The position numbers and the translations under genes are program-made. Shown here one piece after another: positions 48,749 to 56,978 of a stretch of DNA of 64,000 nucleotides (the stretch's first letter is position 1; each line of letters begins with the position of its first letter). The notes under the pieces were generated by a model. It searched no databases and was not told where the DNA came from. It saw nothing but the letters and a program-made list of their open reading frames with translations. Origin of the DNA: Pseudomonas entomophila (GTDB lineage Bacteria > Pseudomonadota > Gammaproteobacteria > Pseudomonadales > Pseudomonadaceae); contig NZ_JARGCS010000008.1 in assembly GCF_029193575.1 (NCBI RefSeq), positions 186,001 to 250,000 of the forward strand, written 5' to 3'.

Positions 48749-49582
48749 ATGCATCACGAACCTCTGCTCACCGGGCTCGGCTTGCGCCGGGGCCTGCTTG
48801 CCGAACTGCTGGCGATGGACGACGGCGCGGTGGATTTCCTCGAGTGCGCCCCGGAGAACTGGATCAACGTCGGCGGCGCCTACGGCAAGGGCCTGGCGCA
48901 ACTGGCCGAACGTTTCGCCATCGCCTGCCACGGCCTGTCGTTGTCGCTGGGCGCCAGTGCGCCGCTGGATCGCAACCTGCTCGACGCCACCCGGCGCCTG
49001 CTCGACCGCTGCCAGGTACGCCTGTACAGCGAACACTTGAGCTACTGCAGTGACGACGGCCACCTCTACGACCTGATGCCGATTCCGTTCACCGACGAGG
49101 CGGTGCGCCACGTCGCCACGCGCATCCGCCAGGCCCAGGAGCATCTTGGCCGGCGCATCGCGGTGGAGAACATCAGCTACTATGCGGCGCCCTACCAGGC
49201 CATGAGCGAGCTGGCGTTCGTCAACGCGGTGCTCGAAGAGGCCGACTGCGATCTGCTGCTGGACGTCAACAACGTCTTCGTCAACGCCTGCAACCACCGC
49301 TACGACGCCTTGGCCTTTCTTGAAGGCCTGCCGGCGAAGCGGGTGGTGGGCATGCACGTGGCCGGCCACTACGACGAAGCGCCGGACTTGAAAGTCGATA
49401 CTCATGGGGCGGCGGTGAAGGAGGATGTCTGGTCGTTGTTCGCCATTGCCTGTCAGCGTTTCGGTGCCAAGCCCACGGTGCTGGAGCGCGATTTCAACTA
49501 CCCACCGTTGGCCGAGCTGTTGCAGGAGACCGCACGTATTCGCGCGGTGCAACAGGCCGCCGGGAGCATCGATCATGGCTGA
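48749..49582 (+). CDS. hvfB: HvfB-like MNIO (DUF692) enzyme
   Basis: 277 residues, TIM-barrel multinuclear non-heme iron-dependent oxidative enzyme. Likely iron ligands are in [40 protein letters not shown] and LERDFNYPP, where conserved His, Glu, Asp and Asn occur in family order. These enzymes modify precursor cysteines with oxygen. ATG at 48749 with CTGGAG upstream. Overlaps the DUF2063 gene by 8 bp. Confidence 0.93.
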   Translation: MHHEPLLTGLGLRRGLLAELLAMDDGAVDFLECAPENWINVGGAYGKGLAQLAERFAIACHGLSLSLGASAPLDRNLLDATRRLLDRCQVRLYSEHLSYCSDDGHLYDLMPIPFTDEAVRHVATRIRQAQEHLGRRIAVENISYYAAPYQAMSELAFVNAVLEEADCDLLLDVNNVFVNACNHRYDALAFLEGLPAKRVVGMHVAGHYDEAPDLKVDTHGAAVKEDVWSLFAIACQRFGAKPTVLERDFNYPPLAELLQETARIRAVQQAAGSIDHG

Positions 49583-50285
49583 TACCTTGCGCGAGCAGCA
49601 GTACACCCTGGCCCGCCACCTGCGCGACCCGGCGGCCAACCCACCCCCACCGGGCATCGAGGCGCGGCGTTTGAAGGTGTACCGCGAGTTGTTCTACGGC
49701 GCGGTCGAGGGCCTGCTGGCGGGCAGTTTTCCGGTATTGCGCCAGAGCCTCGGCGAGGCGCGCTGGCATGCGCGGGTGCGTGACTTCTATGCCAATTACC
49801 GCAGCCAGACGCCACTGTTCACCGAGGTGGCCGAGGCATTCATCGACTACTTGCAGGGCATCGAGCCGGATGCGCCGTGGCAGCTGGAGCTGGCCCATTA
49901 CGAGTGGGTAGAGGCGCAGTTGTACTTGAGTGATGCCGAGGACCCGGCGCACGACCCGACGGGCGACTTGCTTGAGGGCGAACCGCTGTTGTCGAGCGTG
50001 GCACGGACATTGGCCTATCGCTGGCCGGTGGAGCGGATCGGGCCGGGGCAGTTGCCGGAAGAGGCACCTGATGAGCCGACGTTGCTTTTGGTGTACAGGG
50101 ATGCCGGCTTGAAGGTGCGTTTCGCGCGGTTGACGCTGTTGGCGTACCAGTTGCTGGGCATGGACGGGACGGGGCGCCAGCGCTTGTTGGCATTGGCTGG
50201 AGAGACGTTGCTGGAGCAAGGGTCGGCGATGTTGGAGGGGTTGCGCGAGCAGGGGGTGATCGTCGGGACCCGGTTGCGCGGATGA
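49575..50285 (+). CDS. hvfC: HvfC-like DUF2063 partner protein
   Basis: 236 residues from the ATG at 49575, translationally coupled to hvfB. N-terminal DUF2063 pattern [60 protein letters not shown]. The DUF2063 partner binds the leader peptide and forms a complex with the MNIO enzyme. Ends 90 bp before the convergent DoxX gene. Confidence 0.92.
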   Translation: MADTLREQQYTLARHLRDPAANPPPPGIEARRLKVYRELFYGAVEGLLAGSFPVLRQSLGEARWHARVRDFYANYRSQTPLFTEVAEAFIDYLQGIEPDAPWQLELAHYEWVEAQLYLSDAEDPAHDPTGDLLEGEPLLSSVARTLAYRWPVERIGPGQLPEEAPDEPTLLLVYRDAGLKVRFARLTLLAYQLLGMDGTGRQRLLALAGETLLEQGSAMLEGLREQGVIVGTRLRG

Positions 50286-50292
50286 TGGCCCT

Positions 50293-50361
50293 TTCGCGCG
50301 GCAAGCCCGCTCCTGCAAGAGGACCTTAGATCGCTGCAGGAGCGGGGCTTGCCCGCGATGA
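50293..50361. repeat. Inverted pair of REP palindromes
   Basis: TTCGCGCGGCAAGCCCGCTC near 50293 and the mirror unit AGCGGGGCTTGCCCGCGATG near 50342-50361. Placed where hvfC (+) and doxX (-) converge, so it may end both transcripts. Confidence 0.82.
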
Positions 50362-50375
50362 CGTCGGGCGCTACG

Positions 50376-50870
50376 TCAGGCGTTACGCCGACGCAGCAAC
50401 TGGTCCACGCTCAACCGCCCAGCCCCCTTGAGCAGCAGTGGCAACAACGCCACCAGGTAGATCAACGGCAGCTTGAAATTCCCATATCCCTTGTCGCTGA
50501 TCGAATACCCCCGCGCCAGCTCCGCCAGCGACGACCAGTGCGAAGGCCAGTGCACTGCGGCGATCGCCACCACGGTCACTACCATCAATACCGCCGACGC
50601 CAGGCGCGTACCCAGCCCCAGCAGCAACAGCAGCGGGCAGATCAGCTCGGCCCACAGCGACAGCTGCCAGTTCAGCTCTGCTGGCAATGCGTTGAAGGGG
50701 AAGGGAAAGCTGCCTTGCAGGTCGAGGAACCAGTTGCTCCCATTGAGCTTCTCAAGGCCCGATTCGAAGAACTCCCAGGCCAGGAACAGTCGTAGCGGCA
50801 GGTCGGCGCTCCAGACGCCGACGCGGTCGACTTGGGTGAAGGTGCGATTGATCAGGGTGAAGGCTGTCAT
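50376..50870 (-). CDS. DoxX family membrane protein (HvfD-like)
   Basis: 164 residues. Four hydrophobic segments in the DoxX arrangement: [73 protein letters not shown]. DoxX proteins are the usual fourth member of hvf operons (HvfD), though here the gene is on the opposite strand and convergent. A direct-repeat box at 50972 lies 102 bp upstream of its start. Possibly supplies redox equivalents to the periplasm. Confidence 0.9.
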   Translation of the reverse strand: MTAFTLINRTFTQVDRVGVWSADLPLRLFLAWEFFESGLEKLNGSNWFLDLQGSFPFPFNALPAELNWQLSLWAELICPLLLLLGLGTRLASAVLMVVTVVAIAAVHWPSHWSSLAELARGYSISDKGYGNFKLPLIYLVALLPLLLKGAGRLSVDQLLRRRNA

Positions 50871-50971
50871 CGAAGGGGTCCCAGGTTGTCGGGCCAGGCG
50901 GAATGCCGTGGCCGAGTGGCTGGGAGTGTGCGGGAGGGGGGTATCTGCAGTGTGTCGAGTGGAGGGGCTTG

Positions 50972-50987
50972 TGTATCGCTGTGTACA
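50972..50987. promoter_or_regulatory. Direct-repeat box B, upstream of doxX
   Basis: TGTATCGCTGTGTACA: hexamer TGTATC and half-site TGTACA with starts 10 bp apart. A weaker repeat GTATCTGCAGTGTGTC lies at 50941-50956. Confidence 0.65.
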
Positions 50988-51011
50988 TCCGGGACCTGTC
51001 GCCCTGTGGGC

Positions 51012-51034
51012 GCGGGCCCCACGATAGGGCCCGC
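51012..51034 (-). terminator. Hairpin downstream of the sensor kinase gene
   Basis: GCGGGCCC and GGGCCCGC flank a 7-nt loop, 25 bp beyond the kinase stop on the minus strand. No U-run. Confidence 0.5.
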
Positions 51035-51059
51035 ACTGACACCGCCACGCTAAAGGGCC

Positions 51060-52349
51060 TTAGGGCAACTCGACCTGCGCGCACAACCCGCCGCTGGCCC
51101 GGTTGCTCAACGTCAACCGCCCGCCCATGGCCTGGGTCAGTTGCTGGGCGATCGCCAGCCCCAGCCCCGTGCCGCCTGTGCTGCGGTTGCGTGAGCCTTC
51201 CACCCGGTAGAACGGCTTGAGCACATCGCCCAACTCCGCTTCAGGAATACCCGGGCCTTCGTCGAGCACCCGAATGCGTGTCTGGCCACCCGTCACATGC
51301 TCCACCTCCAGGCGCGCGCTGCCCCCGAACTTCAGGGCATTGTCGACCAGGTTGGCCAGCACCCGGCGCAGCGCGTGGGGGCGGGTGTGCAGCACGGTGT
51401 CGGTGCTGGCGCAGCGCTCCACCTGGGCGCCGCTGTCCTGGTAGTCGAATACCAGGCTGTCGAGGAACGCGTCGAGGTTGACCCGCACCGGCTGCTCGGT
51501 GCCGCTGTCCATGCTGCGGGCATAGGCCACGCCTTCGCGCACCAGGTGCTCCATCTCGGTGAGGTCGCTCCATAGCTTGTCGCGCTCGACCCCATCATCC
51601 ATCACTTCGACCCGCAGCTTCATGCGCGTGATCGGGGTTTGCAGGTCATGGGAGATCGCCGCCAGCAGTTGCATGCGCTCCTTGAGGTAGGCGGCGATGC
51701 GCGCCTGCAAGGCGTTGAAGGCCACAGCAGCGTACTTGACCTCGCGGGGGCCGGCTTCATCCAGTTGTGGGCCGGGTTTGTCCGGGTCGAGCTGGTCCAC
51801 CGCACGCGCCAGGCGGGTCAAGGGGCCGATCGCCAGGCGCACCGCCAGCCAGGTGCACAGCAAGAGCAGGGCCAACTGCAGCAGCAGCACCACGGGCAGC
51901 CAACTGGCCACGGGCACCGGCATCGGCGTCACGTCGAGGGTCAGGGGCGCGCCATCGGCCAGTTCCAGGTGGGCCTGGAAGTGCGGGTTCGGCCCTGGCA
52001 ACTCCTGGAAGGCCAGGCGGTAGTCGTGACCGATGGCCTTGACGATGGACTCGGCGGCCATGGGCGGGTCGGCCATCGGCATTGCGTGGCCGGGCAGGCC
52101 TTGGTCGAGGCGATAGCGGTAGGTGCGGCGCTCCAGGCGCGGCAACCAGGCGGCGCGCTCGGCGGCGGGCAAGCGGTCGAGGATGGCCACCGAGGTGGCC
52201 ACGTCCATCTCCAGGTTGCTCAGCATCATCGAGCGGCTGCTGATATAGCGCTCGTAGAACTGCAGGCTGAACGACAGCCCGTAGGCCAGCACCAGCCCGG
52301 TGAAGAAGATCAGCGCCAGGCGCGAGGCCAGCGTGTGGGGCCATTTCAT
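51060..52349 (-). CDS. Inner-membrane sensor histidine kinase (OmpR-system partner)
   Basis: 429 residues. TM1 ALIFFTGLVLAYGLSFSLQF, a periplasmic sensor of about 120 residues, TM2 VVLLLQLALLLLCTWLAVRL, HAMP (IGPLTRLARAVDQL), dimerisation domain with phospho-acceptor His234 in LAAISHDLQTPITRMKLRV, and HATPase motifs LANLVDNALKFG, DEGPGIP and GGTGLGLAI. Overlaps the response-regulator gene by 4 bp (ATGA). No obvious His/Met-rich metal loop in the sensor region, but its regulon boxes lie beside copper-linked genes. Confidence 0.94.
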   Translation of the reverse strand: MKWPHTLASRLALIFFTGLVLAYGLSFSLQFYERYISSRSMMLSNLEMDVATSVAILDRLPAAERAAWLPRLERRTYRYRLDQGLPGHAMPMADPPMAAESIVKAIGHDYRLAFQELPGPNPHFQAHLELADGAPLTLDVTPMPVPVASWLPVVLLLQLALLLLCTWLAVRLAIGPLTRLARAVDQLDPDKPGPQLDEAGPREVKYAAVAFNALQARIAAYLKERMQLLAAISHDLQTPITRMKLRVEVMDDGVERDKLWSDLTEMEHLVREGVAYARSMDSGTEQPVRVNLDAFLDSLVFDYQDSGAQVERCASTDTVLHTRPHALRRVLANLVDNALKFGGSARLEVEHVTGGQTRIRVLDEGPGIPEAELGDVLKPFYRVEGSRNRSTGGTGLGLAIAQQLTQAMGGRLTLSNRASGGLCAQVELP

Positions 52350-53086
52350 GTGGGCGACTCGATCAGTTGCACCGACAGCGAGAACACGTAGCCTTCGCTG
52401 CGCACGGTCTTGATGCAGGTCGGCTCACGGGCGTCGTCGCCCAGGCGCTGGCGCAGGCGGCTGACCAACAGGTCGATGGAGCGGTCGAAGATGTCCGCCT
52501 CGCGGCCCTGGGTGAGGTTGAGCAGTTGCTCGCGGCTGAGCACCCGTTGCGGGTGGTCGAGGAATACCCGCAACAGGCGATATTCGGCGCCGCTCAGGGC
52601 CACCAGGGTGCCTTCGTCGTCGAGCAGGTGGCGCGCGGTGGTGTCCAGGCGCCATTGGCCGAAGCGGATCAACCGGCTGCTTTCGCTGATGGTCAGGTTC
52701 GGCGGCAGCATGCGCGTTCGGCGCAGTACGGCGTTGATCCGCGCCAGCAGTTCACGGGCGGAGAAGGGTTTGGTCAGGTAGTCGTCGGCGCCCATTTCCA
52801 GGCCGATGATGCGATCGGTCTCGTCGTTGCGCGCGGTGAGCATCAGCACCGGCGTGTTGCGGTGGCGACCGGCGCGCAGTTCGCGGCACAGCAACAGGCC
52901 ATCGTCGCCGGGCATCATGATGTCGAGCACGATCAGGTCGACCGTGTTGCCCTCCAGAAAGGCACGCATCTGCCGACCATCGGCGACGATGCTCGTGCGC
53001 AGGCCGTTCTTCTTCAGGTAATTGCCGACCAGTTCGCGGATTTCGCGGTCGTCGTCGACGATCAGGATGTGATCGACGTGTTCCAT
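52346..53086 (-). CDS. OmpR-family response regulator
   Basis: 246 residues from the ATG at 53086. Receiver domain with acidic pocket IVDDDRE, phospho-acceptor Asp55 in VLDIMMPGDDG, Thr in MLTARND and Lys in DYLTKPFS; C-terminal winged helix (YRLLRVFLDHPQRVLSREQL, and DRSIDLLVSRLRQRLGDD). First gene of the minus-strand operon with the kinase. A direct-repeat box sits 69 bp upstream, suggesting autoregulation. Confidence 0.95.
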   Translation of the reverse strand: MEHVDHILIVDDDREIRELVGNYLKKNGLRTSIVADGRQMRAFLEGNTVDLIVLDIMMPGDDGLLLCRELRAGRHRNTPVLMLTARNDETDRIIGLEMGADDYLTKPFSARELLARINAVLRRTRMLPPNLTISESSRLIRFGQWRLDTTARHLLDDEGTLVALSGAEYRLLRVFLDHPQRVLSREQLLNLTQGREADIFDRSIDLLVSRLRQRLGDDAREPTCIKTVRSEGYVFSLSVQLIESPT

Positions 53087-53154
53087 CGGGGGTGTCCTGT
53101 ACGCAGTGGATGGGCGCAGTGTACCGACGCCGGCGGCGCTTGCCTGCGGGGCTT

Positions 53155-53170
53155 TGTATTGCAGTGTATC
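53155..53170. promoter_or_regulatory. Direct-repeat box C, between the response regulator and the DUF2790 gene
   Basis: TGTATTGCAGTGTATC: same 10-bp-spaced hexamers as boxes A and B. An inverted half-site (GATACA in CACAGATACAGG) follows at 53178-53190. It could serve both divergent transcripts. Confidence 0.7.
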
Positions 53171-53304
53171 TGCCCCTGACACAGATACAGGAAGAGGCAC
53201 GCCGGCCCGTTGGCCGACACATCCGGGATACCGACCAGGCGTCAAATGGCTCTCGACCGGGGAGCAAGGCCTCCCCACCGCAAACCCGCTTCAGGAGAGA
53301 TGCC

Positions 53305-53580
53305 ATGAGCCTCAAGACCTTCGCCCAAGCCACCGTGTTCGCCGTCCTCGGCTTCGGCGCCATCGCCGCCCAGGCCGGCACCCAGGCCAACGCCGAGCCC
53401 GCGCCAATGCAGTACCACTACGGCGACCGCCTGGATATCAGGAAGGTGGTGTCGGTGAAACAGGATGACCCGACCGCCTGCGGTGTGGTCGGCACGCGCA
53501 TGGACTACCGTGACTCCCAGGGCCAATTGCACAGCCTGGACTACCGCAGCTACGCCACTGGGGGATGCTATGACAATTGA
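53305..53580 (+). CDS. DUF2790 family small secreted protein
   Basis: 91 residues from the ATG at 53305 (AGGAGA upstream). Signal peptide FAVLGFGAIAAQA. The mature part has the DUF2790 pattern YHYGDRLDIRKVVSVKQD, GVVGTRMDYRDSQGQLHSL, with two cysteines (TACG, GGCYD). Known family members in Pseudomonas are linked to metal response; the exact function is unknown. The redoxin gene overlaps its end by 11 bp. Divergent from the response-regulator gene. Confidence 0.85.
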   Translation: MSLKTFAQATVFAVLGFGAIAAQAGTQANAEPAPMQYHYGDRLDIRKVVSVKQDDPTACGVVGTRMDYRDSQGQLHSLDYRSYATGGCYDN

Positions 53581-54115
53581 CCCGCCCGCGCGTCGGCGCC
53601 TGTTGCGGGTCGCTGGCGTGGCCCTGGCGCTGGCCGGCCTGGGCGTCGCCGGCCACCTGCTGGCCCGCGACAGCCTCGGCCCGATGCCGTCGCTGGCCGG
53701 TGCCCAGCAGTGGCTCAACTCGCCACCCCTGGATGCCCAGGCGCTCAAGGGCAAGGTGGTGCTGGTGGACTTCTGGACCTTCGACTGCATCAACTGCAAG
53801 CGCAGCCTGCCCTACGTCAACGACTGGTCGCGGCGCTATGCCGACCAGGGGTTGGTGGTGGTGGGGGTGCACACCCCGGAGTACGACTACGAGCATGACT
53901 TGGGCAACGTGCGCGAGCAGGTGCGCAAGCTGGACATCGCCTACCCCGTGGCGGTGGACAGCGACTACCTGATCTGGAACACCTGGGGCAACCAGTTCTG
54001 GCCGGCGCATTATTTCGTCGACCGCCGTGGGCAGGTGCGCCATGTGCATTTCGGCGAAGGGGATTACGCCGGGCAGGAGCAGGTGATTCGTGAACTGCTG
54101 GCGGAGCCGGGTTGA
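53570..54115 (+). CDS. Thioredoxin/redoxin-domain protein, membrane-anchored and periplasmic
   Basis: 181 residues from the ATG at 53570. N-terminal hydrophobic anchor (LLRVAGVALALAGLGVAGHL) and TlpA/DipZ-C-like thioredoxin domain with active site CINC in FWTFDCINCKRSLPYV. cis-Pro region FWPAHYFVD. Expected to handle periplasmic disulfides or to supply reducing power. Translationally coupled to the DUF2790 gene; together they form the plus-strand operon next to the two-component system. Ends at a 19-bp REP-type terminator. Confidence 0.9.
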   Translation: MTIDPPARRRLLRVAGVALALAGLGVAGHLLARDSLGPMPSLAGAQQWLNSPPLDAQALKGKVVLVDFWTFDCINCKRSLPYVNDWSRRYADQGLVVVGVHTPEYDYEHDLGNVREQVRKLDIAYPVAVDSDYLIWNTWGNQFWPAHYFVDRRGQVRHVHFGEGDYAGQEQVIRELLAEPG

Positions 54116-54125
54116 TGAAGTGTCA

Positions 54126-54168
54126 GTGCCAGCCCTATCGCGGGGCAAGCCCGCGATAGGGCTGGCAC
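54126..54168. terminator. Perfect 19-bp-stem bidirectional REP-type hairpin
   Basis: GTGCCAGCCCTATCGCGGG and CCCGCGATAGGGCTGGCAC are exact reverse complements around GCAAG. It lies between the convergent redoxin (+) and aroE (-) genes, 10 bp after one stop and 6 bp after the other, so it probably ends both transcripts. Confidence 0.85.
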
Positions 54169-54174
54169 AGGCAG

Positions 54175-55023
54175 CTAACCGAACCGGGCGAAATGCGCCT
54201 GCATCCGCCCCGCATCCGCCGCCCGCCCGCTGAACAGTTCGAATGCCTTCACCGCCTGGAACACCGCCATGGTCCCGCCATCGAGGGTCTTGCAGCCGAG
54301 CGCACGGGCATGACGCAACAGCTCGGTCTCCAGCGGGAAGTAGATGATCTCCGCCACCCACAACCGCGCGTGCAACAGCGCCACCGGCAATGGCGTGCCC
54401 GGCAACTTGGCCATGCCCACCGGCGTGGTATTGACCAGCCCATCGGCCTCGGCCAGTGCCGCCCCCAGGTCACCGCCCAGCCGCGCACGCCCTGCGCCGA
54501 AGCGTGCGTTGAGGTTGTCCACCAGGGCCTGGCCACGCGCCGCGTCCACTTCGAACAACCACAGTTGCTCGACGCCATCGCCCAACAGCGCATGGGCCAC
54601 CGCCGAACCGGCACCCCCCGCGCCCAATTGCACCACGCCGCGCTTGGCCACACCCGGCAGGCCACGCCGCAGCCCCTCGGCGAAACCCAGGCAATCGGTG
54701 TTGTGGCCGATGCGCCGGCCATCCTTGAACAGCACCGTATTCACCGCGCCAATGCCGCGCGCCTCCTCGGACAACTCATCGAGCAACGGCAGGATCGCCT
54801 GCTTGAACGGGAAGGTGATGTTCAGCCCGGTGAAACCGGTCAGTTCGGCGGCGTCCAGCAGGCCGGGCAGGGCGCTGTCGTCCACGCCCAGTGGGTCGGC
54901 GTCGATCAGCCGGTACAGGTAGCGCAGGCCCTGGGCGTCACCTTCGTGCTCATGCAGGGCAGGGGTGCGCGAGGCCTGGATGCCGCGGCCGATCAGGCCG
55001 GCGAGAATGCCTGGGCCGCTCAT
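54175..55023 (-). CDS. Shikimate/quinate dehydrogenase-like protein
   Basis: 282 residues. AroE-type fold: substrate loop [20 protein letters not shown] (SRTP instead of the usual SxSP of biosynthetic AroE), catalytic Lys in [19 protein letters not shown], nucleotide-binding [18 protein letters not shown], and Gln in [12 protein letters not shown]. The SRTP form occurs in quinate/shikimate dehydrogenases of catabolic type. Coupled to aroQ by a 4-bp overlap (ATGA), so a dehydroquinate/shikimate pathway pair. Confidence 0.88.
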   Translation of the reverse strand: MSGPGILAGLIGRGIQASRTPALHEHEGDAQGLRYLYRLIDADPLGVDDSALPGLLDAAELTGFTGLNITFPFKQAILPLLDELSEEARGIGAVNTVLFKDGRRIGHNTDCLGFAEGLRRGLPGVAKRGVVQLGAGGAGSAVAHALLGDGVEQLWLFEVDAARGQALVDNLNARFGAGRARLGGDLGAALAEADGLVNTTPVGMAKLPGTPLPVALLHARLWVAEIIYFPLETELLRHARALGCKTLDGGTMAVFQAVKAFELFSGRAADAGRMQAHFARFG

Positions 55024-55469
55024 GCCGCACGCTCGGCGAACAGTTGCTTGAAATGCGCCAGCGCCAGGCGGTAGCCATGGCTGCCCAGGCCGCAGATCAC
55101 CCCCACCGCGATCGATGAGACGAACGACAGGTGACGAAACGGTTCACGCTTGTGCACGTTGGACAAATGCACTTCGATCACTGGTAGCCCGGCGGCCACC
55201 AGCGCGTCGCGGATGGCCACCGAGGTGTGGGTCCAGGCGGCGGGGTTGATCAGGATACCGTCACAGCGGTCACGGGCGGCGTGGATCCAGTCGATCAGCT
55301 CGCCTTCGTGGTTGGTCTGGCGGAATTCGGTCTCAAGGCCCAGCTCGCCGGCGCTGTCGGCGCAGGCTTGGGCGAGGTCGGCGAGGGTTTCGTGGCCGTA
55401 CTGCGCGGGTTCACGGGTACCCAACAGATTCAGGTTGGGGCCGTTGAGCACGAGAATGCGGGGTGTCAT
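55020..55469 (-). CDS. aroQ: Type II 3-dehydroquinate dehydratase
   Basis: 149 residues, standard length. [20 protein letters not shown] carries the catalytic Arg and Tyr on the flexible lid, [17 protein letters not shown] is the substrate-binding loop, and [13 protein letters not shown] contains the active-site His and Arg. Interconverts 3-dehydroquinate and dehydroshikimate. First gene of the aroQ-aroE pair; a catabolic role is possible given the neighbouring dehydrogenase. Confidence 0.95.
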   Translation of the reverse strand: MTPRILVLNGPNLNLLGTREPAQYGHETLADLAQACADSAGELGLETEFRQTNHEGELIDWIHAARDRCDGILINPAAWTHTSVAIRDALVAAGLPVIEVHLSNVHKREPFRHLSFVSSIAVGVICGLGSHGYRLALAHFKQLFAERAA

Positions 55470-55501
55470 GGCGGAGCGTCACTTGATTGTTGGAATGCCT
55501 G

Positions 55502-55532
55502 ATTTTATGTACTACCCGGTTAGTTTCGTCAA
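55502..55532 (-). promoter_or_regulatory. Putative aroQ promoter with a TetR-like imperfect dyad
   Basis: Minus strand TTGACG and TAAAAT separated by 19 bp, with ACTAACCGGGTAGT (55511-55524) between them. Spacing is longer than ideal. The dyad has two mismatches. Confidence 0.4.
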
Positions 55533-55609
55533 TTCTTGTGTTTCGGTAGCGGGCGATTATCGAACGGTCCACGGCCATGAATTCCGGGCCGTCCAGGCCA
55601 TCGCCCTCG

Positions 55610-55625
55610 ATTACAAAATTGTAAT
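55610..55625 (+). promoter_or_regulatory. Metal-responsive regulator box ATTACAAAATTGTAAT upstream of czcC
   Basis: Near-perfect 16-bp dyad of the type bound by CzcR/CopR response regulators, 83 bp before the czcC start. The rest of 55533-55707 shows no gene. Binding is inferred; no czcRS genes are in this window. Confidence 0.75.
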
Positions 55626-55707
55626 TTTCCCGCCACTCCCACGATAACCACGCCTCCCTACAGTCCCCGGCCTAGCGCTGTGCCGCTTGCCGACGAGGAC
55701 CGTGACC

Positions 55708-56934
55708 GTGCCGCTCAACCGTGCCACCCCCTTTAGCATCGCCCTGTTCTGCCTGATGTCGGCCACCCCCGCCGCCCAGGCCAGCCAGGCCTTGACCCTT
55801 GCCCAGGCGCTGGACGCCGCCTTCGCCAGCAACCCCGAACTGGCCGCTGTGCGCCAGGAGGTCGGTATCGCCGAGGGCGAGCGGCGCCAGGCCGGGCTGT
55901 CGCCCAACCCCGAGCTTGCGTGGGAAATGGAAGACACCCGCCGCGCCACGCGCACCACCACCGTGACGCTCAGCCAGCCCCTGGAACTGGGTGGCAAGCG
56001 TGGTGCGCGCATCGAGGTGGCCCAGGCCGGCCAGGCCATCGCCCAGCTGGACTTGGAACGCCAGGGCAACGGCCTGCGGGCCGATGTCACCCAGGCCTTT
56101 CACGCCGCCCTGCGCGCGCAGACCGCCGTGGAGCTGGCCGAGCAGTCTCGCAGCCTGACCGAGCGCGGCCTGCGCATAGTGCGCGGGCGGGTCGAGGCCG
56201 GGCAGTCGTCGCCGCTCGAAGCCACGCGCGCCGAGGTGCAGTTGGCCCAGGCCCAGGCGCAACTGCGCCGCGCCGAATCCGGGCGCACCGTGGCCTGGCA
56301 GGCCCTGGCGCGCCTGACCGGCAGCCCGCGCGCCGAGTTCGCTCAACTCGATGGCAGCGCCTTGTCACCGGGCCCTGCGCCGGACGCCGAGGCCCTGCTG
56401 GCCAAGGTCGAGCAGACCGTCGAGTGGCGCCTCGCTGCGGCGCAGATCGAGCGCGGCGAAGCGTCCCTGGGTTCGGAAAAAGCCCAGCGCATTCCCAATC
56501 TCACCGTCAGCTTCGGCAGCCAGTACAGCCGCGAGGACCGTGAGCGGGTCAACGTGGTCGGCCTGTCGATGCCGCTGCCGCTGTTCGATCGCAACCAGGG
56601 CAACGTGCTGGCTGCCGCGCGCCGCGCCGACCAGGCCCGTGACCTGCGCAACGCGGTCGAGCTGCGTCTGCGCAGCGACACCCGGAGTGCGCTCAGCCAA
56701 TGGGCGATGGCCATGGCCGAGGTGGATGCCTACGACCGCACCATCCTGCCCTCGGCGCGCCAGGCGGTCGATACCGCCACGCGTGGCTTCGAGCGCGGCA
56801 AGTTCGCCTTCCTCGACGTGCTCGATGCCCAGCGCACGCTGATCGACGCGCGTGGCCAGTACCTCGATGCCCTGGCCTCGGCCACCGACGCCCGTGCCCA
56901 GGTCGAGCGAATCTACGGCGCGCTTGGACGCTGA
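55708..56934 (+). CDS. czcC: Outer-membrane factor of a CzcCBA metal efflux system
   Basis: 408 residues from the GTG at 55708, chosen because GAGGA is 8 bp upstream; earlier TTG and GTG codons are closer to it. Signal peptide ATPFSIALFCLMSATPAAQA. OEP/TolC fold with two repeats (LTLAQALDAAFASNPELAAV; SVSFGSQYSREDRERV in modified form). Forms the exit duct for Zn/Co/Cd. Followed by czcB after 44 bp. Confidence 0.93.
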   Translation: MPLNRATPFSIALFCLMSATPAAQASQALTLAQALDAAFASNPELAAVRQEVGIAEGERRQAGLSPNPELAWEMEDTRRATRTTTVTLSQPLELGGKRGARIEVAQAGQAIAQLDLERQGNGLRADVTQAFHAALRAQTAVELAEQSRSLTERGLRIVRGRVEAGQSSPLEATRAEVQLAQAQAQLRRAESGRTVAWQALARLTGSPRAEFAQLDGSALSPGPAPDAEALLAKVEQTVEWRLAAAQIERGEASLGSEKAQRIPNLTVSFGSQYSREDRERVNVVGLSMPLPLFDRNQGNVLAAARRADQARDLRNAVELRLRSDTRSALSQWAMAMAEVDAYDRTILPSARQAVDTATRGFERGKFAFLDVLDAQRTLIDARGQYLDALASATDARAQVERIYGALGR

Positions 56935-56978
56935 GCCCCACCGATTGTCCTTTTTGCGCACGACCCGCAGGAGCAATG

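Noticed and set aside
50941..50956. GTATCTGCAGTGTGTC as a fourth regulator box
   Set aside because: Half-sites are 11 bp apart and one is degenerate; too weak to list with boxes A to C.
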